Source: Haematobia irritans (taxonomy: Eukaryota > Arthropoda > Insecta > Diptera > Muscidae). Taken from it: a DNA stretch of 64,000 nt. The position numbers and the translations under genes were made by a program. Under the pieces are notes generated by a model. The model was not told where the DNA came from. It was given only the letters and a program-made list of their open reading frames with translations, and did no database searches. Positions 1 through 10,653 of this stretch are shown here, in pieces (the first letter of the stretch is position 1; each line of letters opens with the position of its first letter). The stretch lies in contig NC_134398.1 in the NCBI RefSeq assembly GCF_050003625.1, positions 88,289,983 through 88,353,982 on the forward strand. Direction: 5' to 3'.

Positions 1-972
1 TATTGTATAAGCATTTCGGGAAATGCCTTCTGCATGGATTATTCAGCGTCTGTTCAGCTGCCTAATGTAATCATCATAAAACAACTTTGGAAAATTGTAA
101 AACGAAAAATTGGTATTAAATTGTTGCCATACGATATCATTGACCATTTGATTCTAGCCAATGGTAAGAAATTGCGCAAAACTAATCAAACGGCATGGCT
201 ATAGTATAAATTAATAACATAAATTAATGACACTTCATATTACCCAGCAAAAATAATTATAAAATTGGAACCATTACAATAAATGTGTCCATACTGTAGG
301 CACTACTATTCTGTGCAAAATTTTCAGCGCAGAATTCAGCGCTATTTCTTCTAAACATGAAAGTGAAGAATGTTTATCATTTATATCGAGCGATGAACTT
401 TTGATTGAGCGTCCTAAAAGTATAGAATTGCTGAAATGAGCACAACTAAGTTGCACTAGAGTGAGCGGGTGCTTCCTCCATCGCTTACCAAGTAGCACTT
501 CTGTAAGTAAGAATTGTTGTTTTTTTTATTAGGAAATAAGTAGGATGTTACGTTAATAGGCGTAGGTAGGCGTTGGTTTTTAACACATAAAAACAAATAG
601 TTGATTTCTTTTGCTTAAAGAAAAAAGACGTTACTTTTGCGGACGGTTAAAATAAATTTGTGCTTTTTTGTTTCTGTTGGTGTTGCTGTTGCTGTTAACG
701 GAAAGTAGGAATAGCTGTTTTCTTATTTTTGTATTCGTTTGCTTATATGCATATAGGTAGGTATGCAGTACATCTTAGGACATGGAGAATTCCAAAGATT
801 CTTTAAGTATTTAATAGACATACCATTATTGTTACAGTTCAACGTATATGGCCTTCAAGGAAAAAAGAAATTAATGAATTATCAAAAATTGATGAAAGCT
901 ATTTATCGTAAGTATATTGTAATTATATATAACATAGCGAAGTTGAAAACTTACTTATAATCGTAATCTTAA
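1..972. other. AT-rich sequence without a recognisable gene
   Basis: No recognisable protein, RNA gene or complete element was found. Short open frames here (about 65-75 codons) have no family signature and are what an AT-rich sequence gives by chance. It may be intergenic or intronic. Confidence 0.5.
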
Positions 973-1011
973 TTAACCCTTCGATGACGAATGGGACATA
1001 TATGTCCCATT
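973..1011 (+). repeat. possible piggyBac-like terminus (TTAA plus palindrome)
   Basis: A TTAA at 973-976 is followed by CCCTTCGATGACGAATGGG and a perfect 22-nt palindrome at 990-1011 centred on the ATAT at 999-1002. TTAA followed by CCCTT is how several insect piggyBac-type ends begin. No matching right end (GGGTTAA) was seen nearby, so this could be a solo or decayed terminus, or chance. Confidence 0.25.
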
Positions 1012-1486
1012 TGGTATTTCCGTTGTAAAATCTATAATTATTAAACAATTTTCATAAAAAAAAAAATAGATTCTACCGACCAAAGACAATACACAAAGGA
1101 AGATAGGAAATTGGCTACTGAGGAGACCAAACCATTTACGATGTTAGTTTCATACTTTTCGTTTATCGAACCAATCGCGTTTCCGAAAAGTATTTACATA
1201 CACTAAAAAAACAGTGAACCCACCAGGAAGAAAACATTTAGTTATTTTTAGAATTTTTTTAATATTTTTAGAAACTTTTAACTAAACAGTATTACAAACG
1301 CTGACATCGCGCCCATATCACAAAAATAAGTAAATATTTTGCGACAAATTCAAGAAAATTTATTAGACATAATTAATTTTTTTCACTTATTAAAGAAAAT
1401 TTTGTAGTTTGTAAGAAAAACACATTTGTAATAAAATTTACAAATTTAAAGGAATAATAAACTATTTTGTGAGAAGTACGAATTTA

Positions 1487-1954
1487 AACGGTGATACGGT
1501 CAAAATTTGGTCAATATAAACTTGACGTATTTCTTTCACTTTTGCATTTAAAAAACCTGAACACCCCTCATTTTGAAGGTGTGTGTGTGTAGAATGTTGC
1601 TCCTATTTTGATTTTGGAATTCACTCTTCAGTAGTCAAAATGCCGTCCAATCAAGAAGAGCAGCGTATCAAAATTTTGCTCGCGCATCGCGAAAATCCGA
1701 GCTACTCGCACGCAAAGCTGGCAAAATCGCTAAAAGTTGCCAAATCAACCGTTACAAATGTAAATAAAGTGTTTGGGGAACGTTTGTCGACAGCCAGGAA
1801 GTCTGGATCGGGGGGAAATCGAAAACCGGAAGCCGCTGAGACGACAAAGAGAGTTGCCGGTAGTTTCAAGCGAAACCCTAACCTCTCTCTCTCCGAGATG
1901 GCGCAAATAAGCTGGGTGTATCGTCTACAACCGTGCATCGAGCCAAAAAACGAG
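1487..1954 (+). mobile_element. 3'-truncated DD37E Tc1/mariner fragment
   Basis: The left terminal repeat (AACGGTGATACGGTCAAAAT, one mismatch to the intact 32716-34009 copy) is preceded by TA at 1485-1486. The first third of the transposase gene follows, and homology stops near 1954, where MITE sequence resumes. This is the innermost layer of a three-level nest. Confidence 0.8.
1640..1954 (+). pseudogene. DD37E transposase, N-terminal fragment
   Basis: The ATG at 1640 opens a frame beginning MPSNQEEQRIKILLAHR, which matches the N-terminal helix-turn-helix region of the complete transposase at 32869-33882. A frameshift near 1895 turns the second helix-turn-helix (RDAANKLGVSS in other copies) into an unrelated frame. 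The catalytic domain is absent. The product cannot be catalytic. Confidence 0.8.
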
Positions 1955-2233
1955 TGAAATAGAGAGTTCACTTTTTTTTAGTGTAGCATGCAAATAAAAA
2001 GAAATTAAGTGCACGAAATAAATTTCCATAAAGGGGAAAATGTAATTTTTTTGTTGTTGCCTAAAATTTAACATTGTTTCATTAAGAAAATTAAGTTTTT
2101 CATTTAAAAAATAAAAACGAAAAACAAATAATTAAATTACAAACATGTATGGAACTAACATGGTAAATGCAACATTTGGTATGACGCAAGCCAATTTCCT
2201 ATCTTCTTAAAGTTTATTGTCTTTGCTACCGAC

Positions 2234-3055
2234 GCAGAATACATGTAGCTATGAAGTTGTAAATTTAAATTGGGGTGTTTGTGCGTACTTTGTGTGTAGA
2301 AAAGTTATAAACATGGGAAATCAGGAATTTTTATACCCTATACCACATGGGATGGGGGTGTATTAACTTTGTCATTTCGTTTGTAACACGATACGATATA
2401 ACGGTTTAAATGGACTAATTCGGTAACATAGTTTTTCTAAAAAGGTACCGATATTAATGGGACACCTCTGTCCATTCAGTGTCTAGGGTAAGGGAAATGA
2501 TCGACCAATACAATGTGGGGAATGTATGGATATTCATTACTATTATTACCCAAAAAAACTTAAACTTGGATTATAGGAAAAACAAAAACTTTATTAACAA
2601 TAAATTTTGGTTTGAGAGCAAACTTACACAAAGTGCTCAAAACCGAGCACGGATGGTCGTGAATTCTTTCTAAGTAGCTTTTTTGTGCTGGTTGTATTTA
2701 ACAAATGCTGACAAAGCTCATTATGTATTTTGTAGTGAATTATATAAAGTATTTTAGAAAAATGTCCTGACTATATATTTACCTTTGAAGAAGAATGCCC
2801 CATGAAATTTCTCGTAGAAGGAAATATTTTTTTAACATTTTGACGACACTTTACTTAGTAAATAGGTGTATTTTAAGTATTGTTACGAATTTAACATTTC
2901 AAATTGTAACGGTCAAATTACGTCATCACTTGTTTATTTTCTAGTACTTTCCTAAATATCATTTGTGTTCTTAGTTTCCCAATCGTTCATTGTAAAGTAA
3001 CCCTTTTTTGTTTTGTTATCTGATAATCATCCATGCCTGTGCGACATCTGCCATA
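2234..3055. other. unassigned AT-rich sequence
   Basis: No gene, complete repeat or convincing element end was seen. A short open frame at 2479-2673 has no recognisable signature. If the promoter candidate downstream is real, this interval is part of its upstream region. Confidence 0.4.
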
Positions 3056-3060
3056 GAGTA

Positions 3061-3189
3061 GAATGTTCCAGTTGATTGTAGCCAAGACAATGAGCATAGG
3101 CCGATAAATAGGTGTAGATGTCGCCCGTGCTACATCTACCAGGTAGCAGATTAATCTAGAAGGTTGTAGGCCAGTTAGCGAGAACATTC
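3061..3189 (+). promoter_or_regulatory. cluster of heat-shock-element-like sites
   Basis: GAANNTTC cores occur at 3061-3068 (GAATGTTC) and 3182-3189 (GAACATTC, followed by GAAA), with a weaker TAGAAGGTTG at 3159-3168. Inverted GAA units at 5-bp spacing are the heat shock factor recognition pattern. Before the MITE at 3210-6182 inserted, the proximal site would have been about 19 bp upstream of the TATA box, similar to fly heat shock promoters. Function is inferred from motif and spacing only. Confidence 0.4.
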
Positions 3190-3640
3190 GAAATCGTCAT
3201 ATCTCGGTACACACAAAAAAATAACTGCAAATAAATATTAACAACTTTATTTGTATGTAGAATCTGCTTATGCTCAACAAATTTGTCGATTGAACATGAG
3301 GCATTTGTTGTTGAAATGTGTTTGTAGATGCTTCACAGAGGAAATAATAGAAATATTCTGAATTTTCAACAAATTGCTTTGTTGCGAAAATAGTTGACTG
3401 CTATCGAAATGAAAACAAAAATACAAGACTGGTTACGCACACATCGCTGAGAATATGTACGAAAGCTATATTTATATATTTTATATATTATTTGTATATT
3501 TTTTATACCCTTCACCACTACTGTGGTACAGGGTATAATAAGTTTGTGCATTTGTATGTAACGCCAAGAAGGAAAAGTCTGAGACCCATCGTTTAGTATA
3601 CCGATCGTCTTAGAATAAAATTCTGAGTCGATATATACCG

Positions 3641-3666
3641 TCTGTCTGTCTGTCTGTCTGTCTGTT
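3641..3666 (+). repeat. (GTCT)n microsatellite inside mini-me-like copy 1
   Basis: About six GTCT units at the expected place in the mini-me-like element. The same tract appears as GACA or GGAC repeats at 13256-13290, 27950-27965, 29200-29240, 31071-31085 and 56518-56545 in the other copies. Confidence 0.85.
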
Positions 3667-4193
3667 GATGTATTTTTGTGTGCAAAGTACAGCTCGCAGT
3701 TTTAGTCCGATTGTCCTAAAATTTGGTATAGGGTCCTGTTTCGGCTCAGAGACGATCCCTATTGATTTTGGTTCAGATTTAGATATAGCTGCCATATATA
3801 TTTTTCACCGATCTGGTCATAATTGGCGTGTATATCAACCGATCTTCCTCAAATTCCGTACATTCGAATATTTTATGAGTCTCGAAAAACTTGCAAAATA
3901 TCAGCCAAATCGGTTCAGATTTAGATATAGCTCCCATATATAGCTTTCGCCCGATTTACACTCATTTGCCCATAGAGGCCAATTTTTTGCTTCGATTTTG
4001 TTGAAATTTTGCATAGGGAGTAGAATTAGCATTGTAACTATGCGTGCCAAATTTGGTTGAAATCGGTTCAGATTTGGATATATCTCCCATATATAGCTTT
4101 CGCCCGATTTACACTAATATGACCACAGAGGCCAATTTTTAACTCCGATTTAGTTGAAATTTTGCACAGGGAGTAGAATTAGTATTGTAGCTA

Positions 4194-4982
4194 CACTGTT
4201 AGAAAAATATGTTTTTCATATGTTCCGATATAAACAAAATGTGTTTCGGGCACAATTTTTAAACACAATATATTTAAGTGCAAACATGTAATGTTCCTAA
4301 ACTAACACAAAATGTTTGGGACACATATGTTAATATGTTAGAATATATTATGTTTGGGGCATGAATGTTTCATAAAAATAATATGCGTGAATGTAAACAT
4401 ATATTTACAAATTTCGAGTAAACATATATATGTTGTGATACTTTATTCAGAGAGCGACAGAGAGAGAGTTAGTATAGAGAAAGAAATAGAGATGGAAACC
4501 GGGAGGGTTGAATAAAAAGATATCAACATAACACAGCGAGAGAATGAAATGAGAGCAATTTCTGTGAAACCGCTTGTATGTTGTTTCGGAAAACTGTTTT
4601 ATAATATGGCCAAAAATTTGGTATGCTTAAGTCTAAATATTATTTAATTTGAATAGTAGATTGAGTATTCGGAATAAGGAGAATAGACATTCGGAACCAA
4701 GAAAATAGACATTTGAAAAAAAACAGCATATTTGTATTACAGAAAAAGATGCGAAGAACTCAAAAATTTCGTGGAAGTTAAAAATATGTGAGGGAATGAA
4801 CACAATCTTCTTTAGGGAATTATTCCAAGCATATACTATTTTTGGACTCAAAATGCTTCCAAACATATAATATGCTCACATAAAACAAACATATTAATGT
4901 TTCGGCGGTATCCAATAATATATGTGCTTCCTGCAAAATATGTTTGGAACATATGTTAGAGAAGCGATTTTTTTTGAGGGTG
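4194..4982 (+). mobile_element. TA-type MITE, 'ATATGTTT' family, short form
   Basis: The ends are CACTGTTAGAAAAATATG and GAAGCGATTTTTTTTGAGGGTG, with TA at 4192-4193 and 4983-4984. It splits a mini-me-like monomer; the uninterrupted neighbouring monomer (GTAACTATGCGTGCCAAATT) proves the junction. The 789-bp interior has GA-rich GAGAGCGACAGAGAG and many ATATGTTT motifs. No coding capacity. Other copies: 46180-46977 (short), 11667-14358, 14617-17699 and 52127-53469 (long). Confidence 0.8.
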
Positions 4983-6182
4983 TATGCGTGCCAAATTTGG
5001 TTGACATCGGTTCAGATTTAGATATAGCTCCCATATATATGTTTTTCTGATTTCGACAAAAATTGTTTAAAATACCAACATTTCCTTGTTAAATCGCCAC
5101 TGCTTACTCAAAAAGTTGTAAAAATGACTCAAATTTTCCTAAACCTCTAATATATATATATCGAGCGATAAATCATAAATAAACTTTTGCGAAGTTTCCT
5201 TAAAACTGCTTCAGATTTAAATGTTTCCCATATTTGTTTTTTACTAAAATTGTGTTCCACCCTAGTGCATTAGCCAACTTAAATTTTGAGTCTATAGATT
5301 TTGTAAAAGTCTATCAAATTCTGTCCAAATCGAGTGATATTTAAATGTTTGTATTTGGGACAAACCTTTATATATAGCACCTAACGCATTTGACGGATGT
5401 GATATGGTATCGAAAATTTAGATCTACATAGTGGTGAAGGGTATAATATAGTCGGCCCCGTCCGACTTTAGACTTTCCTTACTTGTTTTCAATATGGTAG
5501 TTTCTTAAATGTGTTTTTGTATGAGATAAATAATAAAACCATATTAATATCGGGATTAGAGTTATTACAATTCTAATTAACTAGAATATATAGCACTGGG
5601 AAAAAAGTTGTCAAAATGCTTGCTAGACCCGGGACTACTCAAATTTAAAATTGTCAAACATTTACAAAACTGAGTATAGGATTTTCGACACAAAAATGTT
5701 ACATGTTCCCCGTCCAAAAATAACATTTCGGTCATATTCCTTCTCTGTGTGTACTTAACAAAATATCTCCAAAATTGTTCCGGCAATTTTGCAATTTTGG
5801 TGCAATTCATAGCAAAATTCTGTCAATTTTAATTTCAATTTAATTTTTTATCAATACACCAATAAATTTGTTACAGGTCATTGATAAACTCCAACAAACC
5901 ACAATCAAATTTTTTCGTTCAAATTCAAAAATATTTGTTGAGGATTAAACGTAACGTTCAACATCAAATATTTTGTACTGTTGGATACTCAACAAATTAC
6001 TTACAAATTATGTTATTGAGAACACAAATTATTTGTTGCCTTCTGATGGTGACGATTGCTAACAACTTTTTTGTAATAATGGTTATTAAAAGTACAAATT
6101 AGTTTGTTGCAGGAAAATTAACAAATTTTGTTATTGGTTTTCCAACAAAAGTTATTGGTTCTCAAACTTATTTTTATCTGTG

Positions 6183-6220
6183 TATATAAACCCCTAGCGG
6201 AGAGAGCTGTCAAGTCAGTC
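6183..6220 (+). promoter_or_regulatory. core promoter: TATA box and initiator
   Basis: TATATAAA at 6183-6190 is followed 32 bases after its TATAAA core by TCAGTC (6215-6220), a match to the insect initiator TCAGT with the A at 6217. The spacing is canonical. GAGAGAG lies between them (6200-6206). An A-rich leader of about 150 nt follows. The TATA box shares its first TA with the target duplication of the MITE at 3210-6182. Confidence 0.5.
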
Positions 6221-6369
6221 GTAAGCTAAAGTTTATACAGTACACATCGTAGAGCAAATAAGTGAAACCAATCAATTAAACAAATAAATTGTAGATTGCC
6301 GTTATTTGAAAAGAACTGTATTTTAATTATCGGGTAATTAAATACGCGTCAATATAAAAAAGTAACAGT

Positions 6370-6612
6370 ATGATTACGCAAGAAAAACTTACTTTTATAG
6401 AGCAGTTAATTCTTCGTCGTTAAAGGTTTAATTGAGTTGTTCAATTGTTTGTTTGTTCAATTTCAGAAGCTATGGGTCTAGATTTCGGCAAAAAATCTGA
6501 CTTTTATAAACACCTAAGTAAGGCTATTCGCTTGGTAAAGAATCTTCATAATAAATCAGAATCGCTGAAGTGTAAGAGAAGTCCCAGTGTGAAAGCGAAG
6601 ATTAAATCATAA
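6370..6612 (+). CDS. possible two-exon gene for a 64-residue basic protein, unrecognised
   Basis: Exon 1 (6370-6418) encodes MITQEKLTFIEQLILR. A GT at 6419 and a pyrimidine-rich CAATTTCAG ending at 6466 define a 48-bp intron, and exon 2 (6467-6612) continues in phase (QAMGLDFGKKSDFYKHLSKA, then a Lys/Ser-rich tail ending KAKIKS) to TAA. There is no signal peptide or membrane segment. TATA and initiator lie 150-190 bp upstream and AATAAA is 89 bp past the stop. The intron is slightly short for flies and the donor (GTTAAAG) is weak. A donor at 6416 would also keep the frame. I do not recognise the family. Confidence 0.4.
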
Positions 6613-6700
6613 AATCGCCCTAATATCAAAGGCTGAAGTAAATATTTTCTGGTTTAGTTTTTAGCATTAATCTGTTATTACAGTTCATTCCTTTTTGATA

Positions 6701-6706
6701 AATAAA
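6701..6706 (+). terminator. polyadenylation signal AATAAA
   Basis: AATAAA follows the stop codon of the small gene at 6610-6612 by about 90 nt, a normal distance for a compact fly gene. The motif is common in AT-rich DNA, so its weight depends on the gene call. Confidence 0.35.
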
Positions 6707-6719
6707 ATATAATTATAAC

Positions 6720-8800
6720 AAAACATGAAGCCAGTTAAAAAATGTGCTCATTTCATATATTTTTGAATGCGATTACCAAAGCGCATTTAATGGTCTAATA
6801 TTTCGTCGAAGTAATTATGTGCATTTGTATGCGCAGCAAAGTGGTACTGATTTGCTAACCAAAGAAGAAGCGCATTTAAGTGTGACTTTTCCCTATAAAT
6901 TCATCGCAAAGGTAAGCGCTGATTGACTTTGACTTCCCTTACAAAACTGCTGAAAATTCAGCAGGTTTTTTGCTGGGTAGTTGCAAACGCTTAGAACAGG
7001 TGAAAAGTCTTATTTTTAAATAATTTTATAAATTATCAAAAAGTCTTTGTCGTTAGTTCCCTTATTCCCTTAAATCTTTAAAATTGACATAATAAGAAAT
7101 ACCAATGCATTAAAAGTTTGGTTTCAATATTTTTATTTTCATTCTAATTACGGTTTTTTTCAACATGGAATGTGGTTGTAAATGTTTTGAACAGCACTGT
7201 ATGTCGCAAACATATTATGCTAGGCATATGGTATACATTTTGTTGTCAGTGTATTTAATTAATATTATTTCTTAGTCGACTAAGGTTAAGGTGTAATCGC
7301 TTGCCCTTTGTTTGCATCCGATGTTTTCGTAACGTTAATTTCGTAAATGAGCTTTATCTCAGCAAAAATAGACAGAAATTCGTTACGGCTTAAAATGTTG
7401 AAGCCTCAATCGTTAAAGGAACCACAAACATACTGGTGCATTGATGTTTCCTTATAATCCTGGAAAAACGGAGTTACATGCAAACACCAGGCAGATAAAA
7501 GGCCAACAATGTACATGGTGTTTTTTCGCCTTGCCGTAGTTGTTATTTTTCCGGTTGCGGATTGCTCGGAATGTCTGAATGATTTAATTCTTTAGCCGCG
7601 AAAAGTACCACTCTCCCATGGACGTAGAAAATTACGTTCAGACACACACACACGCACACACACATTCCTATCTTCATGTTCTTTCTCGAATACACACGCA
7701 CATGAATACACGAGTATGTATGCTTGCTAGGATATACATTCCTTCACACATGGACGTGCTTCCTCATGCCAATGTTCGATGTTTGCTGTAGCGGAATCTA
7801 TAGAGCGAGTAACGGACATATGGGCAAGTGAAAGAACAGAAACTTCACACTGTCGACGAGTTGGAATGAATTTACAATTCGGAGATTTCTGCTCTTTCCA
7901 TGAAGTTGATGATTTCGTCCCTATGGCGAGCTGGGTTCACATCCTCTCTCTCATAAGCTCACACGGTGGCGGCATTACTCTGCAAACAATTGCAAAATTC
8001 TTCTGTTATCGTTTCCCGCGGGGTTTGGGTCCATACCACAAACTCACCAATGCACATTCACAAACATATTATATGGAAACTCAACTTTCAGCATGATAAA
8101 TTCATGTATTTACATATGTATGTATGTATGTATGCTTGTATGTATATAGACGTACGTATACTCCCACCACAGTATATCTGCGTGTTTGTTATTTGCACTT
8201 ATATGCAACCATGGTTGCACGTATTTGAATATGAGGTGGCAGTTGATTTTATGGCAGTAGCAGAAAAAGGGAGAATTAGGATAGGTGTCTGCCTCGAGTC
8301 TTGGCCTACACATTGCAGTTCCATGAATTTCAATATAGAAAAATTCATTTTTACAAATGAATGAAATGTACTGGCGAATTCAAATTGTGTCTAAATTTTT
8401 GATAATAATCATCGAAATTACAAAATGTTTAAGAATTTTCAAATCAAATGTCTTACAACATTTCATATTTTAATCAATTCACAGTCACCTCTTGATTTTG
8501 TACAGAACTGATCTGTTTAGTGTTCGCAATTTGAGAAACGATTTTTATGCAATATTCACGAAATTTTGTATTCCAGAGTTCTGTTTAGAATGCCGAAATA
8601 AAGCACTGTCGAACAATGTCGAGATGCTCAGATTAGTATTACAGACAAATCAAATACAGATTGAAAATTAAATTCCAAGTCCAAAGGTCTAAATGAGTAT
8701 TGGTCTATCGAAAATGATTCAAAATCAACCATTTCGATAGAAAGACCATCATATACATGCGTACATTCTGTATAATTCTGACGCTTTTATAGTAACGCAC
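6720..8800. other. largely non-repetitive sequence with microsatellites
   Basis: No recognisable gene. It holds a (CA)n-type stretch at about 7640-7662, repeated CACACGCACATG motifs to 7750, and a GTAT-type tract at 8113-8136. Open frames at 6744-6926, 7779-8096 and 7966-8364 overlap one another and lack family signatures. The GC content of 7500-8300 is higher than its surroundings, so it may be old host DNA. Confidence 0.4.
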
Positions 8801-9243
8801 CTGGAATAAGGGAGATTGACTCGATTTTTGTTGGTAGCATTTGATTTTTATAAGAAATATCTAGATACCAGATTGAATGTAAATATTTTTGCCGCAAATT
8901 TTCAATTTCCGCCCGTATTAATTAGAACAAAGATCGTTTCTCATTTGCTTTTCGCTGTAAGCAAGTTTATTTGGATGAAACGTATATACTTTTTGTGATA
9001 AAGGTTTACTCTTACATCCTGGTAAAAACAATTTCATAAAGACTAACTCAAAGAACAATCTTCTCTGGCTAATTGCATTTTCTCTCACATCTTTCTCACT
9101 TCCACGAGGTTTTTTAGTTTTTATCACTTTTTTCTGTAATACAAATGTAGAAGAAATTATTCGATTTTATAATTATTTTAAATTTTACCTTTCGGCTGGA
9201 CGGAGAATCGAACCGCGGACAATGCAATTTGTAAGCCAACATA

Positions 9244-10653
9244 CACTGGTAGAAAAAGTTTCGTTAATACGATGAATTTCTACGTTGTATTAACGAAATT
9301 CTTCATTAAAAGTCAGCCAACGTAGCATTTCGTTATAACAACGTAATTTTACGTTATATTTACGAAACACTTTATGGAATACATTTCGTAGTATTAACGA
9401 ATAATTACGTTGCTATTACGTAGCTTTTTCGTTGTATTAACGAATATTATTCGTTGTATGAATGAAATTTATTCGTTGTATGGGTGCAGCTTATACGTTG
9501 TATGAATGAAAATTATTCATTGTATGAATGAAAGGCGAACGTTGTATAAATGAACACAAAAATTATATTAATGAAACCCAACCAATTAGCGCATTTGAGT
9601 GTAGTAATTGGTAGTGTATTATTTTTTGTTAAGATCTTTGAAATATGGTTTATATACAGTAAGAAATAATGTATAATGATAAATTAAGTAATATAATAAA
9701 CATATATTGTGACTTTCACTTAAGAAAAAAAACCTCTTATTTCTAAGATCAAAAAATGATAATCGTATCACCGTGTCCATTTATCCAATTTTTGTGCAAC
9801 CAAGGTTCATCACCGTAATTGTTCCGCCTTCTTCATCTGAAAGTTCACTTCCCCGGGGCATTTTCACTAAAGTTTAAAAATGTACACTTAATTTCTTGCG
9901 AATATACAAAAAACACCAATTTAACTTACCTCACCCATCTATGTTTATTATTCACAACGAAACTGTAATGAGCGTGTGCACTCTTCAGCGAAAAGAACGT
10001 AAATGTTGTTAATGTTTGCCCATCAGACAAGTTTTCTGTTGAACTTTTTACCGTTTGTTTTTCAAGACGCACACACACACATGTGCTTATTGCCATACTA
10101 AGATGTGTATGTACCAATTACATACACGCTAGAGAGAGTATGAAGAGACGTTTTAGAGAGAGAGAGAGAGAGAGAGAGTAAGGAGAGGCAGAAATACTCA
10201 AACTCCCATTCGTATTATTAATGAACATATTTCATTAATATGACGAAATATAACAATTTAAAATTTATTTTTTAATGAGCCATATCATTATATTAACGAT
10301 CGATTTCGTTTTATAAATGAAATTTTCAATTCCAGTTTCAGAGTATATAAAACGACTGTTTAGTTTAAAAGTTTCCAAAAGTTACTCTCTATGTGCAAAT
10401 GATTATAATAATTTCAACTTGGAAAATTTTTTTATTCAAATTCTTGAAAAAATTACAAAGTTAATATTCGTAATATTAACGAAACGTGTTTCATTAATAT
10501 AACGAAAAACCAAAACACAAAATTGTCTTTTAACGATTGATTTCGTTGTATTAACGATCACTTTCGTTCTTATAACGAAAAATTTCGTAATATTAACGAA
10601 AAATAATCAACGAAGCCCGTTCGTTAATAATACGAAACATTTTTCTACCAGTG
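9244..10653. mobile_element. TA-type MITE rich in TTAACGAA repeats
   Basis: The ends CACTGGTAGAAAAAGTTTCG and AAACATTTTTCTACCAGTG are inverted repeats with TA at 9242-9243 and 10654-10655. The interrupted tRNA-like sequence on both sides rejoins cleanly (compare 43240-43270). The interior contains many short units of the type CGTTGTATTAACGAA and their complements, so single strands could fold extensively. A (GA)n tract is at 10155-10178. Related decayed sequence is at 36640-37180. Confidence 0.8.
10155..10178 (+). repeat. (GA)n microsatellite
   Basis: About twelve uninterrupted GA units inside the TTAACGAA-rich MITE. Confidence 0.9.

Larger units (their letters stand above)
1201..1983. mobile_element. 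TA-type MITE (CACT-A/G-AAAAAA ends) inside the hAT MITE
   Basis: The termini CACTAAAAAAACAGTGAAC and GTTCACTTTTTTTTAGTG are inverted repeats flanked by TA (1199-1200 and 1984-1985). The uninterrupted sequence at the matching place in the 61955 copy shows only one TA, confirming the insertion. A relative of 427 bp is at 53848-54274. The interior of this copy is partly replaced by a Tc1-type fragment. Confidence 0.75.
1081..2225 (-). mobile_element. hAT-type MITE with 8-bp TSD, interrupted by nested elements
   Basis: The element starts CAAAGACAATACACAAAGGA and ends with an inverted version (AGTTTATTGTCTTTG). It is flanked by the 8-bp direct repeat CTACCGAC (1073-1080 and 2226-2233), the duplication length of hAT elements. 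About 360 bp are its own; the rest is the TA-type MITE at 1201-1983. A second copy in opposite orientation lies at 61955-62308 with its own 8-bp TSD, which fixes both boundaries. No transposase is encoded, so it is non-autonomous. Confidence 0.8.
3502..5489 (-). repeat. mini-me-like element copy 1 (GGGAGCTATA family)
   Basis: On the minus strand it starts with the hairpin AGTCGGACGGGGCCGACT (5451-5468) after CAAGTAAGG and ends with a TACCCTTCACCACTACTGTG-type hairpin near 3506-3540 next to a (GTCT)n tract. Monomers carry the core ATATGGGAGCTATATCTAAA. Two successive cores (3913 and 4066) are exactly 153 bp apart. Assignment to mini-me/DINE-like elements is by resemblance (GTCY tract, no terminal inverted repeats). 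Confidence 0.6.
3210..6182. mobile_element. TA-type MITE inserted at a TATA box, with nested elements
   Basis: The left end CACACAAAAAAATAACTG and right end TTATTTTTATCTGTG form imperfect inverted repeats, with TA at 3208-3209 and 6183-6184. Its interior is rich in CAACAAATT/AATTTGTTG motifs (3240-3370 and 5860-6170). A mini-me-like element (3502-5489), itself carrying another MITE (4194-4982), lies inside. The right-hand TA is part of TATATAAA, the putative TATA box of the gene at 6370. Confidence 0.65.

Noticed and set aside
6183..6612. LTR of a retrotransposon
   Set aside because: TATA, leader and AATAAA could fit an LTR, but no TG...CA ends, no second LTR, no primer binding site and no gag or pol frames were found nearby.
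7966..8364. 132-codon open frame as a gene
   Set aside because: It overlaps another open frame, runs through a GTAT microsatellite (YMYVCMYACMY) and has no recognisable domain.
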